Part shown: positions 18,119 through 25,631 of the stretch, piece by piece | How positions within the stretch are numbered: the first letter of the stretch is position 1 | Layout of the letters: each line of letters starts with the position of its first letter | NCBI GenBank assembly: GCA_028286645.1 | Contig: JAQBRF010000004.1 | Coordinates: 472,942-514,133 of the forward strand | Direction: 5' to 3' | Length of the DNA stretch: 41,192 nucleotides | Origin: Candidatus Nomurabacteria bacterium | GTDB lineage: Bacteria; Patescibacteriota; Minisyncoccia; Phycocordibacterales; UBA5272 | Made by a program: the position numbers and the translations under genes | Notes under the pieces: generated by a model | What the model was told of the DNA's origin: nothing | Seen by the model: only the letters and a program-made list of their open reading frames with translations | Databases searched by the model: none

Positions 18119-18627
18119 ATTATTTTAGAAATTAAAATTACCATCCCGCGCCAATAATTCATAAATTCTGCTTGTGTGCAGCTACGGTTTTGCCCTCTTT
18201 CCTTATTCGTATATTCAGGATCGTGGTAGATGATCATTCCATTTTCATACCCCGTAACCACAATCATATGGAATCTTTTTTGTTCAAGCACTCTTTTTTC
18301 AACAGAAGCAATAACCGGATTACCATTCTCTAAAGAGTTTAGTATTTCTTTTAGAGAAGTTAACCCTTCCTTTCTTTCGGCGTGCATTCCTTTTTCACAC
18401 ACATACTCGACTAATTGATCATGTATCCATCCATTTTCCATATGATACCCACCGCGATCCTTTAGTTCGTTACATAACATAACTAAGTCAGGAGTCGGTA
18501 CGCGATGAAAGTCTAATACCATTTTAAGCGAAACTGCCCCACACCCTCTAAGCATCCAAAAAGGATCAGATATATCAATATACTGAGAATAATAAGGTAC
18601 TTCTAATTTCAGATTATCTAATTTCAT
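18115..18627 (-). CDS. C39-like papain-fold peptidase, cytosolic
   Basis: The ATG at 18627 gives 170 residues beginning MKLDNLKLEVPYYSQY. This is the Peptidase_C39_2 pattern. A catalytic Cys29 (RGCGAVSLKM), His120 (RFHMIVVTGY) and Asp136 (IYHDPEY) form a plausible C-H-D triad. There is no signal peptide, ABC transporter part or leader substrate nearby, so a bacteriocin-processing role is unlikely. Its start lies inside the last codons of pheT (14-nt overlap) and its end overlaps murC. Tight coupling with a PheT that carries its own papain-fold insert makes a shared substrate worth testing. The true reaction is unknown. Confidence 0.75.
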   Translation of the reverse strand: MKLDNLKLEVPYYSQYIDISDPFWMLRGCGAVSLKMVLDFHRVPTPDLVMLCNELKDRGGYHMENGWIHDQLVEYVCEKGMHAERKEGLTSLKEILNSLENGNPVIASVEKRVLEQKRFHMIVVTGYENGMIIYHDPEYTNKERGQNRSCTQAEFMNYWRGMVILISKII

Positions 18628-21031
18628 ATCCTTTCTCTTTAAACTTCGCATAGTATTCTTCTATCATCTTGTTAACCTCTTCATCAGTAAGCGTACGCTC
18701 ATGACTTTGGAAAACTAATCTGAACGCATACGAAGTCTTTTTTACCCCTTCGATTTCTTTAGAAAAGGTATCAAAAAGGTCAATACGAGCAACAATAGGA
18801 TTCCGTATTTCGTCCAAAAGAGAGCGGACACTTTCCCATGATACGCTATCAGGTACCCACATAGCAATATCACGAGCAATAAACGGATAAGCCGAGACTG
18901 GTTTGTAACTAACCAAAGGTAAACGAGAGAATGATGGCGCTTCATAAGTTATTGGATCATTTAAGTCTACTATAAGATCATCTAAATCTATTTCAATAAT
19001 ATATGGTTTTGAAGATACAGTTTCGCAATTAATAGCTTTTATTCCCAAGGTCCTTTTTATGCCAGCCAGTATCAAATCTACCTCTTCGGAGAAATTGCTT
19101 TTCTTGGCTCCGTCATCAATGGCGATAGACAGATGCTTTCTCTCGCTTTCTTTATTAAATACTTTTCCTATTTCAAATACCTTAATTGTTTTCTGTCCTA
19201 GAAGCGGAGAATTATAAAAGTTCATATTAAAAGCATTCATTATTCCTTTCCCTAAGTCCGGCCTTATCTTTTCTTTATCTTTTGCTAAGCCCTTGACTAA
19301 TTCGACTTCCCCAACGTCACCAAATGTATAAGTAATTATTTCTGAAAATCCATGAGAAAAAAGAATCTCGCGGATTTTATTTTCGTAATGCATTTGCTTA
19401 TTTAAAAGACCGGTTCTAGAAAGAGATGGAAGAGTGGGGACTATTTTGTCATATCCTATAATGCGTCCTGCTTCTTCTGCTAAATCTTCTTTTATGCGAA
19501 TATCGAACCTTTCAGAAGGGACCTTTATTACAAATTGAGGTATTTTTAAATCATTTACAGGCCTTCCATACCAACATTCATTTTTAAAATAATTACTGCT
19601 AGAAAACTCTTCAATCACAACCTTTCCTATTATGCTTCCAGTGTGTATCACCTTACCATCTCCTATATACATCCCGACATGGTCAATGCCAGGAGGAAAC
19701 TCAGTCCCGCGTAAGAACTCTAATGTCTTTGTATATTTAGGAACATCTGGAATTTCTTTCCCTAAAACCTTAGAATATATCATGGCATTTTTAGGTTTTT
19801 CTGTAAGTGTATTTGTAAATATAAGGTCACCTAATTTTAAATCTTCTTTCTTTATCTTTTTGCTATAAACATACATATCAAGAGAAACTCGAGGGAGCGC
19901 ATAACCACATTCTACATAAAACCAATTAACTAACGATCCGCAACTAAATTTTTCGGGAGCATCATAAAGAGTACTTGCTAACCTTTCGTAGGGCTTATCT
20001 AATGCCACAGGAATAAGCTCTTTTATCTTTTCTTCCGGAACTACTTTTTCAAATGTAAATAATAACTTTTTAAAAGCATCCTCTATTAATGAACCTTCAT
20101 ACTTTGTGCCTAAGATAGAATTCAGATCTTCTTTACTTATGCCTATCTTAAAAGATTTATCCTTTTTTGGATATATATCCACCACTTCGCTCGCCTTTGC
20201 ACTTTTGCAAACTTGCTTTATAAGATTCGCTGTCATATAAAGCCCCTCTTCAACAAGAGAATTTGCAATGCCATTTTCGAAGCGTTTAGATGCATCAGTA
20301 TGGAGATTATACTTTGTGGAAGTTCTCCGAATAAGACTTGGTTCAAAGTTCGCGCTTTCTAAAATAACTACATTTGTATCTTCTTCTATACCGCTTGGCT
20401 TCCCTCCTTTAATTCCAGCAAGTCCTAAAATTATTTCACCATCAGCAATAACCAAATCTTTAGAATTTAACTTTAGATCTTTACCGTCGAGTGTCTCTAA
20501 CTTCTCTCCAGACTTCGCGAAGCGGACATTTATAACCCCGGTTATTTTCCTCGCGTCATATGCATGCATGGGTTTATTAAGCGAAAACTGCACATAATTT
20601 GTTATATCAACTATATTATTAATACTTCTTTGTCCGATGGCTTCCAATCTTTCTTTAAGCCATTTAGGAGACGGAGATACTTTCACCCCTTCTATTCTCA
20701 TACTCATAAACCTTGTACAGGCTTTTTCATCTGTGACCATTATTTCTGGGACAGGGACTTTTTTATCAACCAACTTTTCATTTAATTTTACCTTCTCATC
20801 ATCTTTGAATGTGAAACCGAAGTCAGCACATAGTTCTCGTGCCATACCTCTGTGGCCCAATGCATCGTGTGCGCGATTGGGCAATACTTTTATTTCAAAA
20901 ACCGTATCTTTTTTTAGACTAACCACTTCTTCAACTTCAAATGCTTTTTTATTTAAAATATCCCTGATTTCTTCATCAGATGGAAGCGGTTCAACTATGT
21001 AGTCTTGTAGCCAGGATTTTAGGAATTTCAT
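18614..21031 (-). CDS. pheT: Phenylalanyl-tRNA synthetase beta subunit with an inserted NlpC/P60-like domain
   Basis: The protein has 805 residues. The start MKFLKSWLQDYI and VLPNRAHDALGHRGMAREL (49-67) are PheT, but the EMAP-like tRNA-binding domain normally between them is absent. B3/B4 spans about 110-285. B5 begins near 293 and is interrupted at about 335. PheT resumes at 500 with VPSERFDIRIKEDLAEEAGRIIGY. The catalytic-like core and the FDX-ACB end (from 712, YPFIARDIAMW) follow. The insert (about 335-497) reads as NlpC/P60: Cys364 (FSCGSLVNWF), LKLGDLIF, His451 (DHVGMYIGDGK), His463. One frame runs throughout. It overlaps the C39-like gene. Confidence 0.92.
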   Translation of the reverse strand: MKFLKSWLQDYIVEPLPSDEEIRDILNKKAFEVEEVVSLKKDTVFEIKVLPNRAHDALGHRGMARELCADFGFTFKDDEKVKLNEKLVDKKVPVPEIMVTDEKACTRFMSMRIEGVKVSPSPKWLKERLEAIGQRSINNIVDITNYVQFSLNKPMHAYDARKITGVINVRFAKSGEKLETLDGKDLKLNSKDLVIADGEIILGLAGIKGGKPSGIEEDTNVVILESANFEPSLIRRTSTKYNLHTDASKRFENGIANSLVEEGLYMTANLIKQVCKSAKASEVVDIYPKKDKSFKIGISKEDLNSILGTKYEGSLIEDAFKKLLFTFEKVVPEEKIKELIPVALDKPYERLASTLYDAPEKFSCGSLVNWFYVECGYALPRVSLDMYVYSKKIKKEDLKLGDLIFTNTLTEKPKNAMIYSKVLGKEIPDVPKYTKTLEFLRGTEFPPGIDHVGMYIGDGKVIHTGSIIGKVVIEEFSSSNYFKNECWYGRPVNDLKIPQFVIKVPSERFDIRIKEDLAEEAGRIIGYDKIVPTLPSLSRTGLLNKQMHYENKIREILFSHGFSEIITYTFGDVGEVELVKGLAKDKEKIRPDLGKGIMNAFNMNFYNSPLLGQKTIKVFEIGKVFNKESERKHLSIAIDDGAKKSNFSEEVDLILAGIKRTLGIKAINCETVSSKPYIIEIDLDDLIVDLNDPITYEAPSFSRLPLVSYKPVSAYPFIARDIAMWVPDSVSWESVRSLLDEIRNPIVARIDLFDTFSKEIEGVKKTSYAFRLVFQSHERTLTDEEVNKMIEEYYAKFKEKGYEIR
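19540..20029 (-). other. Region of pheT encoding the inserted NlpC/P60-like domain
   Basis: This stretch codes for residues of about 335-497 of PheT. The order is a catalytic Cys in SCGSLV (the family usually has DCSG), a YALPR turn, GDLIF, DHVGMYIGDG, then VIHTG. That matches the order C...H...H of NlpC/P60. The boundaries are estimated from where the B5 sequence stops and resumes. Confidence 0.75.
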
Positions 21032-21070
21032 AAGCGGATAGTAGAAAGTAGAGAATAGAAGGTGGTCATA

Positions 21071-21427
21071 TTATTTATTTAGATATTTTCTGAAACCTCC
21101 CATTGAAACACCTAAACCACTAATTATCTTAATCATTTTACCATACTCGATTTCTGACATATATCCTAATCTAAATGAAACTTCTAACAAACTTTCAACT
21201 TCCTTTAATGAGCCTATAGCTATATCAATAAAACGAGAATAGTCTTTCTTCGATGGTCGTGATGACCCTTCAGCAATATTTGACGATATGGATACTACTG
21301 CTCGTCTTAACTGGGAAGTAATTCCAAATATTTCTTCTTTTGGAAATCCTTTTGTAAGTTTATATATATAAGTAGACAGATCCACTGACTCTTTCCATAT
21401 ATTTAAATTTTTATAACTTTCTGCCAT
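21071..21427 (-). CDS. Four-helix-bundle protein, 23S rRNA intervening-sequence (IVP) family
   Basis: The 118-residue protein has the family landmarks LNIWKESVDLSTYIY, QLRRAVVSISSNIAEGSSR and SLKEVESLLEVSFRLGY. It belongs to the four-helix-bundle group first found inside 23S rRNA intervening sequences and related to Avd of diversity-generating retroelements. No reverse transcriptase or variable repeat is nearby. It sits between pheS and pheT, flanked by spacers rich in short direct words (GTAGAAAGTAG), which looks like an insertion into an otherwise conserved gene pair. Possible role: RNA or protein scaffold. Function unknown. Confidence 0.85.
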   Translation of the reverse strand: MAESYKNLNIWKESVDLSTYIYKLTKGFPKEEIFGITSQLRRAVVSISSNIAEGSSRPSKKDYSRFIDIAIGSLKEVESLLEVSFRLGYMSEIEYGKMIKIISGLGVSMGGFRKYLNK

Positions 21428-21448
21428 TTTATAACTGCTATCTCCTGT

Positions 21449-22228
21449 CTACTTTCGACCTTCCAACATAAATTGATTTACTACGCGAAGATCGCCGTTA
21501 TATAAAAGCCTGACATCATCAATTCCATACTTAATCATAAGCATACGGTCTATTCCGCAACCAAAAGCAAATCCTTTCATATCCCGAGGATTAATCCCCC
21601 CTGCTTCTAAAACTTTCGGATGAACCATTCCCGCGCCGCCTATTTCAATCCATCCTGTTTCTTTACATATATTGCACCCCTTACCTCTGCACTTAAAACA
21701 TTGCATATCCACTTCGTTTCCTGGTTCCACGAACGGGAAATAACTGGAACGAAGACGGATATTAATATCACTTTCAAAAAATTCTGAAAAGAATTTCTTG
21801 ATAACACCGATCATCATCGAAAGACTTGCATCTCTATTTATATAAAGCATCTCGATTTGATGAAATTGCGCTTCATGCGTCGCGTCAGTGGCTTCGTTTC
21901 TAAAAACTTTTCCTGGACAGCAGATAGCAAGAGGAAACTGTCCTCCATCAGAAACAAATTTTTCCATGGTTCTAATCTGCATATTGCTTGTGTGCGTCCG
22001 GAGGACATAGCCAACTTCTTCACCAAACTTGTTTATACCTTTTTTATCTTTAATCCAAAACGTATCCTGCATATCTCGTGCCGGATGATCTTTCGGTACA
22101 TTTAGTGCGTCGAAGTTATGCCATTCATCTTCAAGTTCTGGCCCGTCTACAGTATCAAACCCAAGCTTTGAGAAGATATCTGTGATCTTAGCAATCGCTA
22201 AGGTTATCGGGTGAGCATGGCCATTCAT
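21449..22228 (-). CDS. pheS: Phenylalanyl-tRNA synthetase alpha subunit, catalytic core only
   Basis: At 259 residues it lacks the N-terminal coiled coil of about 80 residues found in typical PheS. It starts at HPITLAIAKITDIFSKLGF, the usual beginning of the class II core. Landmarks are the RTHTSNMQIRTME substrate loop, CPGKVFRNEATDATH (motif 2), a CFKC/GCNIC zinc-like knuckle and GFAFGCGIDRMLMIKYG (motif 3). The start is fixed by TGT-TAGAAT (22235-22240), 6 nt before the ATG. The preceding gene ends 27 nt upstream, so no N-terminal exon is missing by mis-call. With PheT it forms the heterotetramer that charges tRNA-Phe. Confidence 0.93.
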   Translation of the reverse strand: MNGHAHPITLAIAKITDIFSKLGFDTVDGPELEDEWHNFDALNVPKDHPARDMQDTFWIKDKKGINKFGEEVGYVLRTHTSNMQIRTMEKFVSDGGQFPLAICCPGKVFRNEATDATHEAQFHQIEMLYINRDASLSMMIGVIKKFFSEFFESDINIRLRSSYFPFVEPGNEVDMQCFKCRGKGCNICKETGWIEIGGAGMVHPKVLEAGGINPRDMKGFAFGCGIDRMLMIKYGIDDVRLLYNGDLRVVNQFMLEGRK

Positions 22229-22255
22229 TTGCTTATTCTAACAAGAAAACCCCTA

Positions 22256-23557
22256 TTAATCTACAGTATTTGCGACCTGGTATGACCCCTTACTATCTTG
22301 AAGAACCCATTCATTTTTCCTATTTAACATAGTGTCTATTACAGCTCGTCCCAAGAATAATGGAACAAAGATTGGATATATTAAAAAGAAAATAGGAAAG
22401 TTAAAATATAAACGCTGGCTATCATCAGAAAGCGTACTGCTAATATAAATAACCAGAAGGAATATAGAAAACATAACCATAACAATAAAAGCCATTACTG
22501 TCGTACTTAAATAAAACCAATCAAAGTGCGGAAGGCCGATAGAAATCTGAGGATGAAATCCGACTATTGACCATTTATTTGTCAGATTATAAATATATGA
22601 ACCCATGGAATAGACTGTAAACAAAGCTGCATATAAACCATAAAATAAAAATACGAATGCCATTGGGAGCGTGAACATCCCGAAGTTGCCATATTTCTTT
22701 TTAAAGAAAAGCTCTTTATAGTCAAGTGAATTTTCTAAGAACCCTCTGGCCCAGCGCAATCTCTGATAGAAAAAACCTTTTGCGGTCGCAGGCCCCACAG
22801 TATAAACAAGGGCCTTATGCGAATTCATTATTTTTAACTGAGCTTTATGCATGCGAAGAGTGATTTCTAAGTCCTCTGTATTATGCGCTTTTCTGTATTC
22901 TCCTATGGTACTAAATACTTCTTTTCTAAAAATTGAAAATGGGCCTGGCGTTACTTGGATGGCATCTAGCTCCCCGAAGGCCTTGCGCACGAAAACTCCC
23001 ATTAGATATTCCACCGCTTGCATCCTCTGCACAAAAGTCTTCGGGCTCTTTATGTGAATGCATGGGGTAACCGCCATGGTCTTAGGATACGCTTCGAAAT
23101 ATGAGATGATAGTCTTAAGAGTTTGAGGGGCGACAAAGGAGTCCGCATCTAAACATCCGAAAAAATCCCCCGTTGAGTTTTTCAGTGCTAAGTTAACCGC
23201 AGTATGCTTTCCTCCGTTTTCTTTTGAAAAGACTTTTATAATATCGCCGTGCTGCTTTGCATATTCGTATGCAACTTCTGCTGTGTGATCCTTGCTTCCG
23301 TCATCAACTACGATAATCTCTAGTTTATTTTTCGGATAATCGAGAGCCAGAAGTGAGTCAAGAGTAGCAGAAAGAGTTTTTTCTTCGTTCCAGCATGGCA
23401 CCGCAACTGTAACCAATGGGAAAACAGACACTCCGTACTCTTCTTCTCCTTTTATTTTTCTTTTGCTTTCAAAAAATGAAGTAAGCAAAAGCACCTGAAA
23501 ATACATAGACAGGAAAAGAAATGGATACATGAGCCATTGTAAAATTTGAGCTATCAT
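22256..23557 (-). CDS. Membrane family 2 glycosyltransferase (processive type)
   Basis: The 433-residue protein starts with a membrane segment, then a GT-A domain with VDDGSKDHTAEV, DADS and EDLEITLR. QRLRWARGF is the QxxRW signature of processive enzymes such as cellulose, chitin and poly-GlcNAc synthases. Three or four hydrophobic segments follow. It would use a UDP-sugar and push a polysaccharide or glycolipid across the membrane. No polymer-specific partner is present, so the product is open. It follows the thioredoxin-like gene by 4 nt. Confidence 0.85.
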   Translation of the reverse strand: MIAQILQWLMYPFLFLSMYFQVLLLTSFFESKRKIKGEEEYGVSVFPLVTVAVPCWNEEKTLSATLDSLLALDYPKNKLEIIVVDDGSKDHTAEVAYEYAKQHGDIIKVFSKENGGKHTAVNLALKNSTGDFFGCLDADSFVAPQTLKTIISYFEAYPKTMAVTPCIHIKSPKTFVQRMQAVEYLMGVFVRKAFGELDAIQVTPGPFSIFRKEVFSTIGEYRKAHNTEDLEITLRMHKAQLKIMNSHKALVYTVGPATAKGFFYQRLRWARGFLENSLDYKELFFKKKYGNFGMFTLPMAFVFLFYGLYAALFTVYSMGSYIYNLTNKWSIVGFHPQISIGLPHFDWFYLSTTVMAFIVMVMFSIFLLVIYISSTLSDDSQRLYFNFPIFFLIYPIFVPLFLGRAVIDTMLNRKNEWVLQDSKGSYQVANTVD

Positions 23558-23561
23558 AAAA

Positions 23562-24266
23562 TTATTTTATTCCCCGAGTGCTTGTGGCTCCAGTTTTAGT
23601 CGTGGTCGCAGTGGTAGTCGCTTCTTTTAATGTGTCTGGAAGAAGAGACTCTAGGGCGTCAACTGATTTAAATCCAGTATATGCTTTATCTTCTATAACG
23701 AGGGCTGGAAGATTGCCGTTTATTTTATAAATATTTTTCATTGAATCTATGGCCGCTAGGTCTAAATTAAAATCAAATGAATAAACTCTTAAATCTGGAT
23801 GAACCTCCTTTAAGCGAGTAAGTACAAAGCCTTCATTTTGGCAATCTGCACAGTCTCCTGTATTTGAATAGAAGTAAATAATGAAAACAGGCTTTTTTGC
23901 AGGACCGCACTTGCTTGCCAATTGCTTAGAAAGCAAATAATCTTTTATTTGAAGAAGGGAGTAATATTTTTTTAAATAGATGACATCAGCATCTGTCGCA
24001 CCCCTGTCAGATTCTGTTTTTGATAATTTATCACCCAGCGCTGAAAGTTCCGGAGACAAGATACTTTCACTTACGTTGGTGCATGGGATTTCTTTTAAAA
24101 GATCAAACTGAGTTTCATTTGATAGAATATCAATTGCAATATTATCTTGTATAGATTTTACATCAGTAACTCTTTTATTGGATAAAAATGACGAAGCGTA
24201 AAAAGCCGTTGCAAATATGGCAACTGTGATTATAAAAGTAAAGATGTACTTTTTTGTGTCTATCAT
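23562..24266 (-). CDS. Membrane-anchored thioredoxin-fold protein
   Basis: The 234-residue protein has an N-terminal anchor (about 8-28). A thioredoxin-like domain spans about 125-222: FIIYFYSNTGDCADCQNEG holds CxxC at 139-142, and NLPALVIEDKAYTGF supplies the cis-Pro turn. C62 and C120 may form a further pair. It should act outside the membrane in disulfide exchange. Ser/Thr-rich residues end the protein. TATAAT (24273-24278) is 6 nt before the ATG. It leads the GT2-pheS-pheT-mur cluster in order. Confidence 0.7.
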   Translation of the reverse strand: MIDTKKYIFTFIITVAIFATAFYASSFLSNKRVTDVKSIQDNIAIDILSNETQFDLLKEIPCTNVSESILSPELSALGDKLSKTESDRGATDADVIYLKKYYSLLQIKDYLLSKQLASKCGPAKKPVFIIYFYSNTGDCADCQNEGFVLTRLKEVHPDLRVYSFDFNLDLAAIDSMKNIYKINGNLPALVIEDKAYTGFKSVDALESLLPDTLKEATTTATTTKTGATSTRGIK

Positions 24267-24304
24267 AAGTGAATTATATGATTACTCATATGTATAAGCC
24301 CCAA

Positions 24305-24335
24305 ATTACACGCAGAGAGCCACTTCCCAGATTCG
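24305..24335. repeat. 31-bp direct repeat, tRNA-Thr-derived, copy 1
   Basis: This is an exact copy of 24465-24495, which covers the 3' end of tRNA-Thr and its flank. The unit spacing is 160 bp. It contains the T-arm and acceptor 3' half but no complete tRNA. Confidence 0.9.
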
Positions 24336-24464
24336 GCTACAAGTTCCTTCGCACCGCCGTGCTCACGACTCGCAGCCCGCCCCTCGCGGTTTTTCTTGCT
24401 AGAAAAACATCGCTGCGGCCTTCGAATCTGCTGCATATGAAGCAGATCATATGCATGAGCTCCG
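24336..24464 (-). other. Spacer between the tRNA-derived repeats, hairpin-rich
   Basis: On the minus strand it holds ATCTGCT/AGCAGAT and GTTTTTCT/AGAAAAAC hairpins and a GC-rich tract with GCGAGTC and GAGCA words like those after tRNA-Ser. No gene is supported. It may be the tRNA trailer or the residue of an integrated or duplicated element. Confidence 0.4.
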
Positions 24465-24495
24465 ATTACACGCAGAGAGCCACTTCCCAGATTCG
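24465..24495. repeat. 31-bp direct repeat, tRNA-Thr-derived, copy 2
   Basis: Identical to 24305-24335. It spans the 3' flank, acceptor 3' strand and T-arm of the intact tRNA-Thr. Confidence 0.9.
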
Positions 24496-24550
24496 AACTG
24501 GGGACCTACGGTTTACAAAACCGTTGCTCTACCAACTGAGCTAAAGTGGC
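24478..24550 (-). tRNA. tRNA-Thr (UGU)
   Basis: The 73-nt cloverleaf reads from G24550. The acceptor is GCCACTT/AAGTGGC with discriminator U. The anticodon arm ACGGT-TTTGTAA-ACCGT gives UGU, and the T arm has GTTCGAATC. CCA is not encoded. The acceptor stem extends outward for about 14 bp: ATTACACG-AGAGA upstream pairs with TCTCT-CGTGTAAT downstream, making an unusually long precursor helix. Confidence 0.96.
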
Positions 24551-24620
24551 TCTCTACGTGTAATTTAGACGGCTTTTAAAGAGGAATTACGGACAGCTCT
24601 CCAGAAAACAGGGTTTTTCC

Positions 24621-24649
24621 ATATTATCATAAATGACCACCCCTGTCAG
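24621..24649 (-). promoter_or_regulatory. Promoter of tRNA-Thr
   Basis: CTGACA (24644-24649) and TAATAT (24621-24626) on the minus strand with a 17-nt spacer and a TGA before the -10. The tRNA begins about 65 nt downstream. Confidence 0.55.
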
Positions 24650-24672
24650 CTAACAGCACTCATAAAGAAGAT

Positions 24673-25065
24673 CTACTTTTCTTCTACCTTTTCCTTATCC
24701 ATTTCTTGCTTATACACTTTCAAATGTTCCCAAAAGTGCGGAACAGTTCCCCTATTTTTGACCGCGTTTTTCACAAACCAATTTCTAGACTTTGAATAAA
24801 TATAAGATGAACCCTTGTCTAAGTAATACATAAACCTAACTACAATATGCAGAATATACTGCATAATAAATTTACGCGCATATACGCTTCTTTTAAGAAA
24901 GTATCTTACGACAAGATGTAGAGTGAAGGAAACGTCAGCCGGTCCGTTGTACTCCCCGTTTAATGTAATTACCCCTTTTCTTACCCTATATTGCTGTAAT
25001 AAAAGCACGAAAATTGCACCAAGGGCTGCTATTACTCCACATATTATGAGTATCAGTAAAAGCAT
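24673..25065 (-). CDS. Conserved-looking membrane-anchored protein after tsf
   Basis: The 130-residue protein has one strong N-terminal membrane segment (about 1-26). A basic, aromatic-rich helical region follows (FMYYLDKGSSYIYSKSRNWF, 78-97) with a lysine/glutamate tail. I recognise no domain. TATAAT (25078-25083) lies 12 nt before the ATG, in the gap after tsf. It may use its own promoter while following rpsB-tsf. Confidence 0.6.
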   Translation of the reverse strand: MLLLILIICGVIAALGAIFVLLLQQYRVRKGVITLNGEYNGPADVSFTLHLVVRYFLKRSVYARKFIMQYILHIVVRFMYYLDKGSSYIYSKSRNWFVKNAVKNRGTVPHFWEHLKVYKQEMDKEKVEEK

Positions 25066-25086
25066 ATTTATAGATTAATTATACTA

Positions 25087-25554
25087 CTAGATACTATATC
25101 TAGTAAAAGCAATGATTTTGGTGTTTTCGCCTGACTTTTGAATAAAAGCATTTATCTTTTGTTCGATAGTCATATTTGGATCTTTAATAAAAGCCTGTTT
25201 CATTAAAGCTGTTTCCTCCCCTTCATTATCTTCATTATTTATTGAGGTAGGAGCCATAGCACAAATATGCATTGAAATTTCATGCGCGAGAGTTTTGAAT
25301 TCATCATTTTTTGCCACGAAGTCAGTTTCGCAGGCAAGATGAAGAAGCACTCCAGTAGTACCATTCCCATGAATGTATGAGTCTATCAATCCCGCAGCAA
25401 GTTCTCGGTCTGCCTTCTTTTCAGCTTGTGCTTGTGAATATTGCGACAACACAACTCTGGCTTTTTCTTTATCTCCCCCTGCTTCATCAAGAGCTTTTTT
25501 TATCTGCGCAAATGAAAGCCCTGTTTCTTCTCTAAGTTCTTTTATTATATCCAT
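25087..25554 (-). CDS. tsf: Elongation factor Ts, short form
   Basis: The 155-residue protein starts with the UBA-like domain: IKELREETGLSFAQIKKAL, then GGDKEKARVVL. The core motif HGNGTTGVLLHLACETDFVAKNDEF is split around residues 63-87. Only one core subdomain follows, so it is shorter than the E. coli protein. It recycles EF-Tu-GDP. It is 77 nt after rpsB, with a 43-nt repeat in between that also precedes rpsB. Confidence 0.95.
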   Translation of the reverse strand: MDIIKELREETGLSFAQIKKALDEAGGDKEKARVVLSQYSQAQAEKKADRELAAGLIDSYIHGNGTTGVLLHLACETDFVAKNDEFKTLAHEISMHICAMAPTSINNEDNEGEETALMKQAFIKDPNMTIEQKINAFIQKSGENTKIIAFTRYSI

Positions 25555-25573
25555 ATTTATAGTTATGAGTTAT

Positions 25574-25616
25574 TGGTTATTAGTAATTAGTTTAAACGCA
25601 TTTGGAATTCCCCAAT
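25574..25616. repeat. 43-nt repeat upstream of tsf
   Basis: It differs from 26323-26365 at two positions. It lies 19 nt before the tsf ATG on the minus strand and contains a GAATTCC palindromic core. Confidence 0.85.
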
Positions 25617-25631
25617 TACTGGGTTTATAAA

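Noticed and set aside
18115-18627. Bacteriocin C39 leader peptidase system
   Set aside because: There is no ABC transporter, no double-glycine precursor and no membrane domain nearby.
19540-20029. PheT insert as assembly chimera or two fused genes
   Set aside because: The frame is continuous, base composition matches, and the B5 domain resumes exactly where expected after the insert.
21071-21427. Diversity-generating retroelement accessory protein (Avd)
   Set aside because: The protein family is related, but no reverse transcriptase, template repeat or variable repeat is in the window.
24269-24544. 91-codon plus-strand ORF
   Set aside because: It is antisense through tRNA-Thr and the direct repeats and has no ribosome site.
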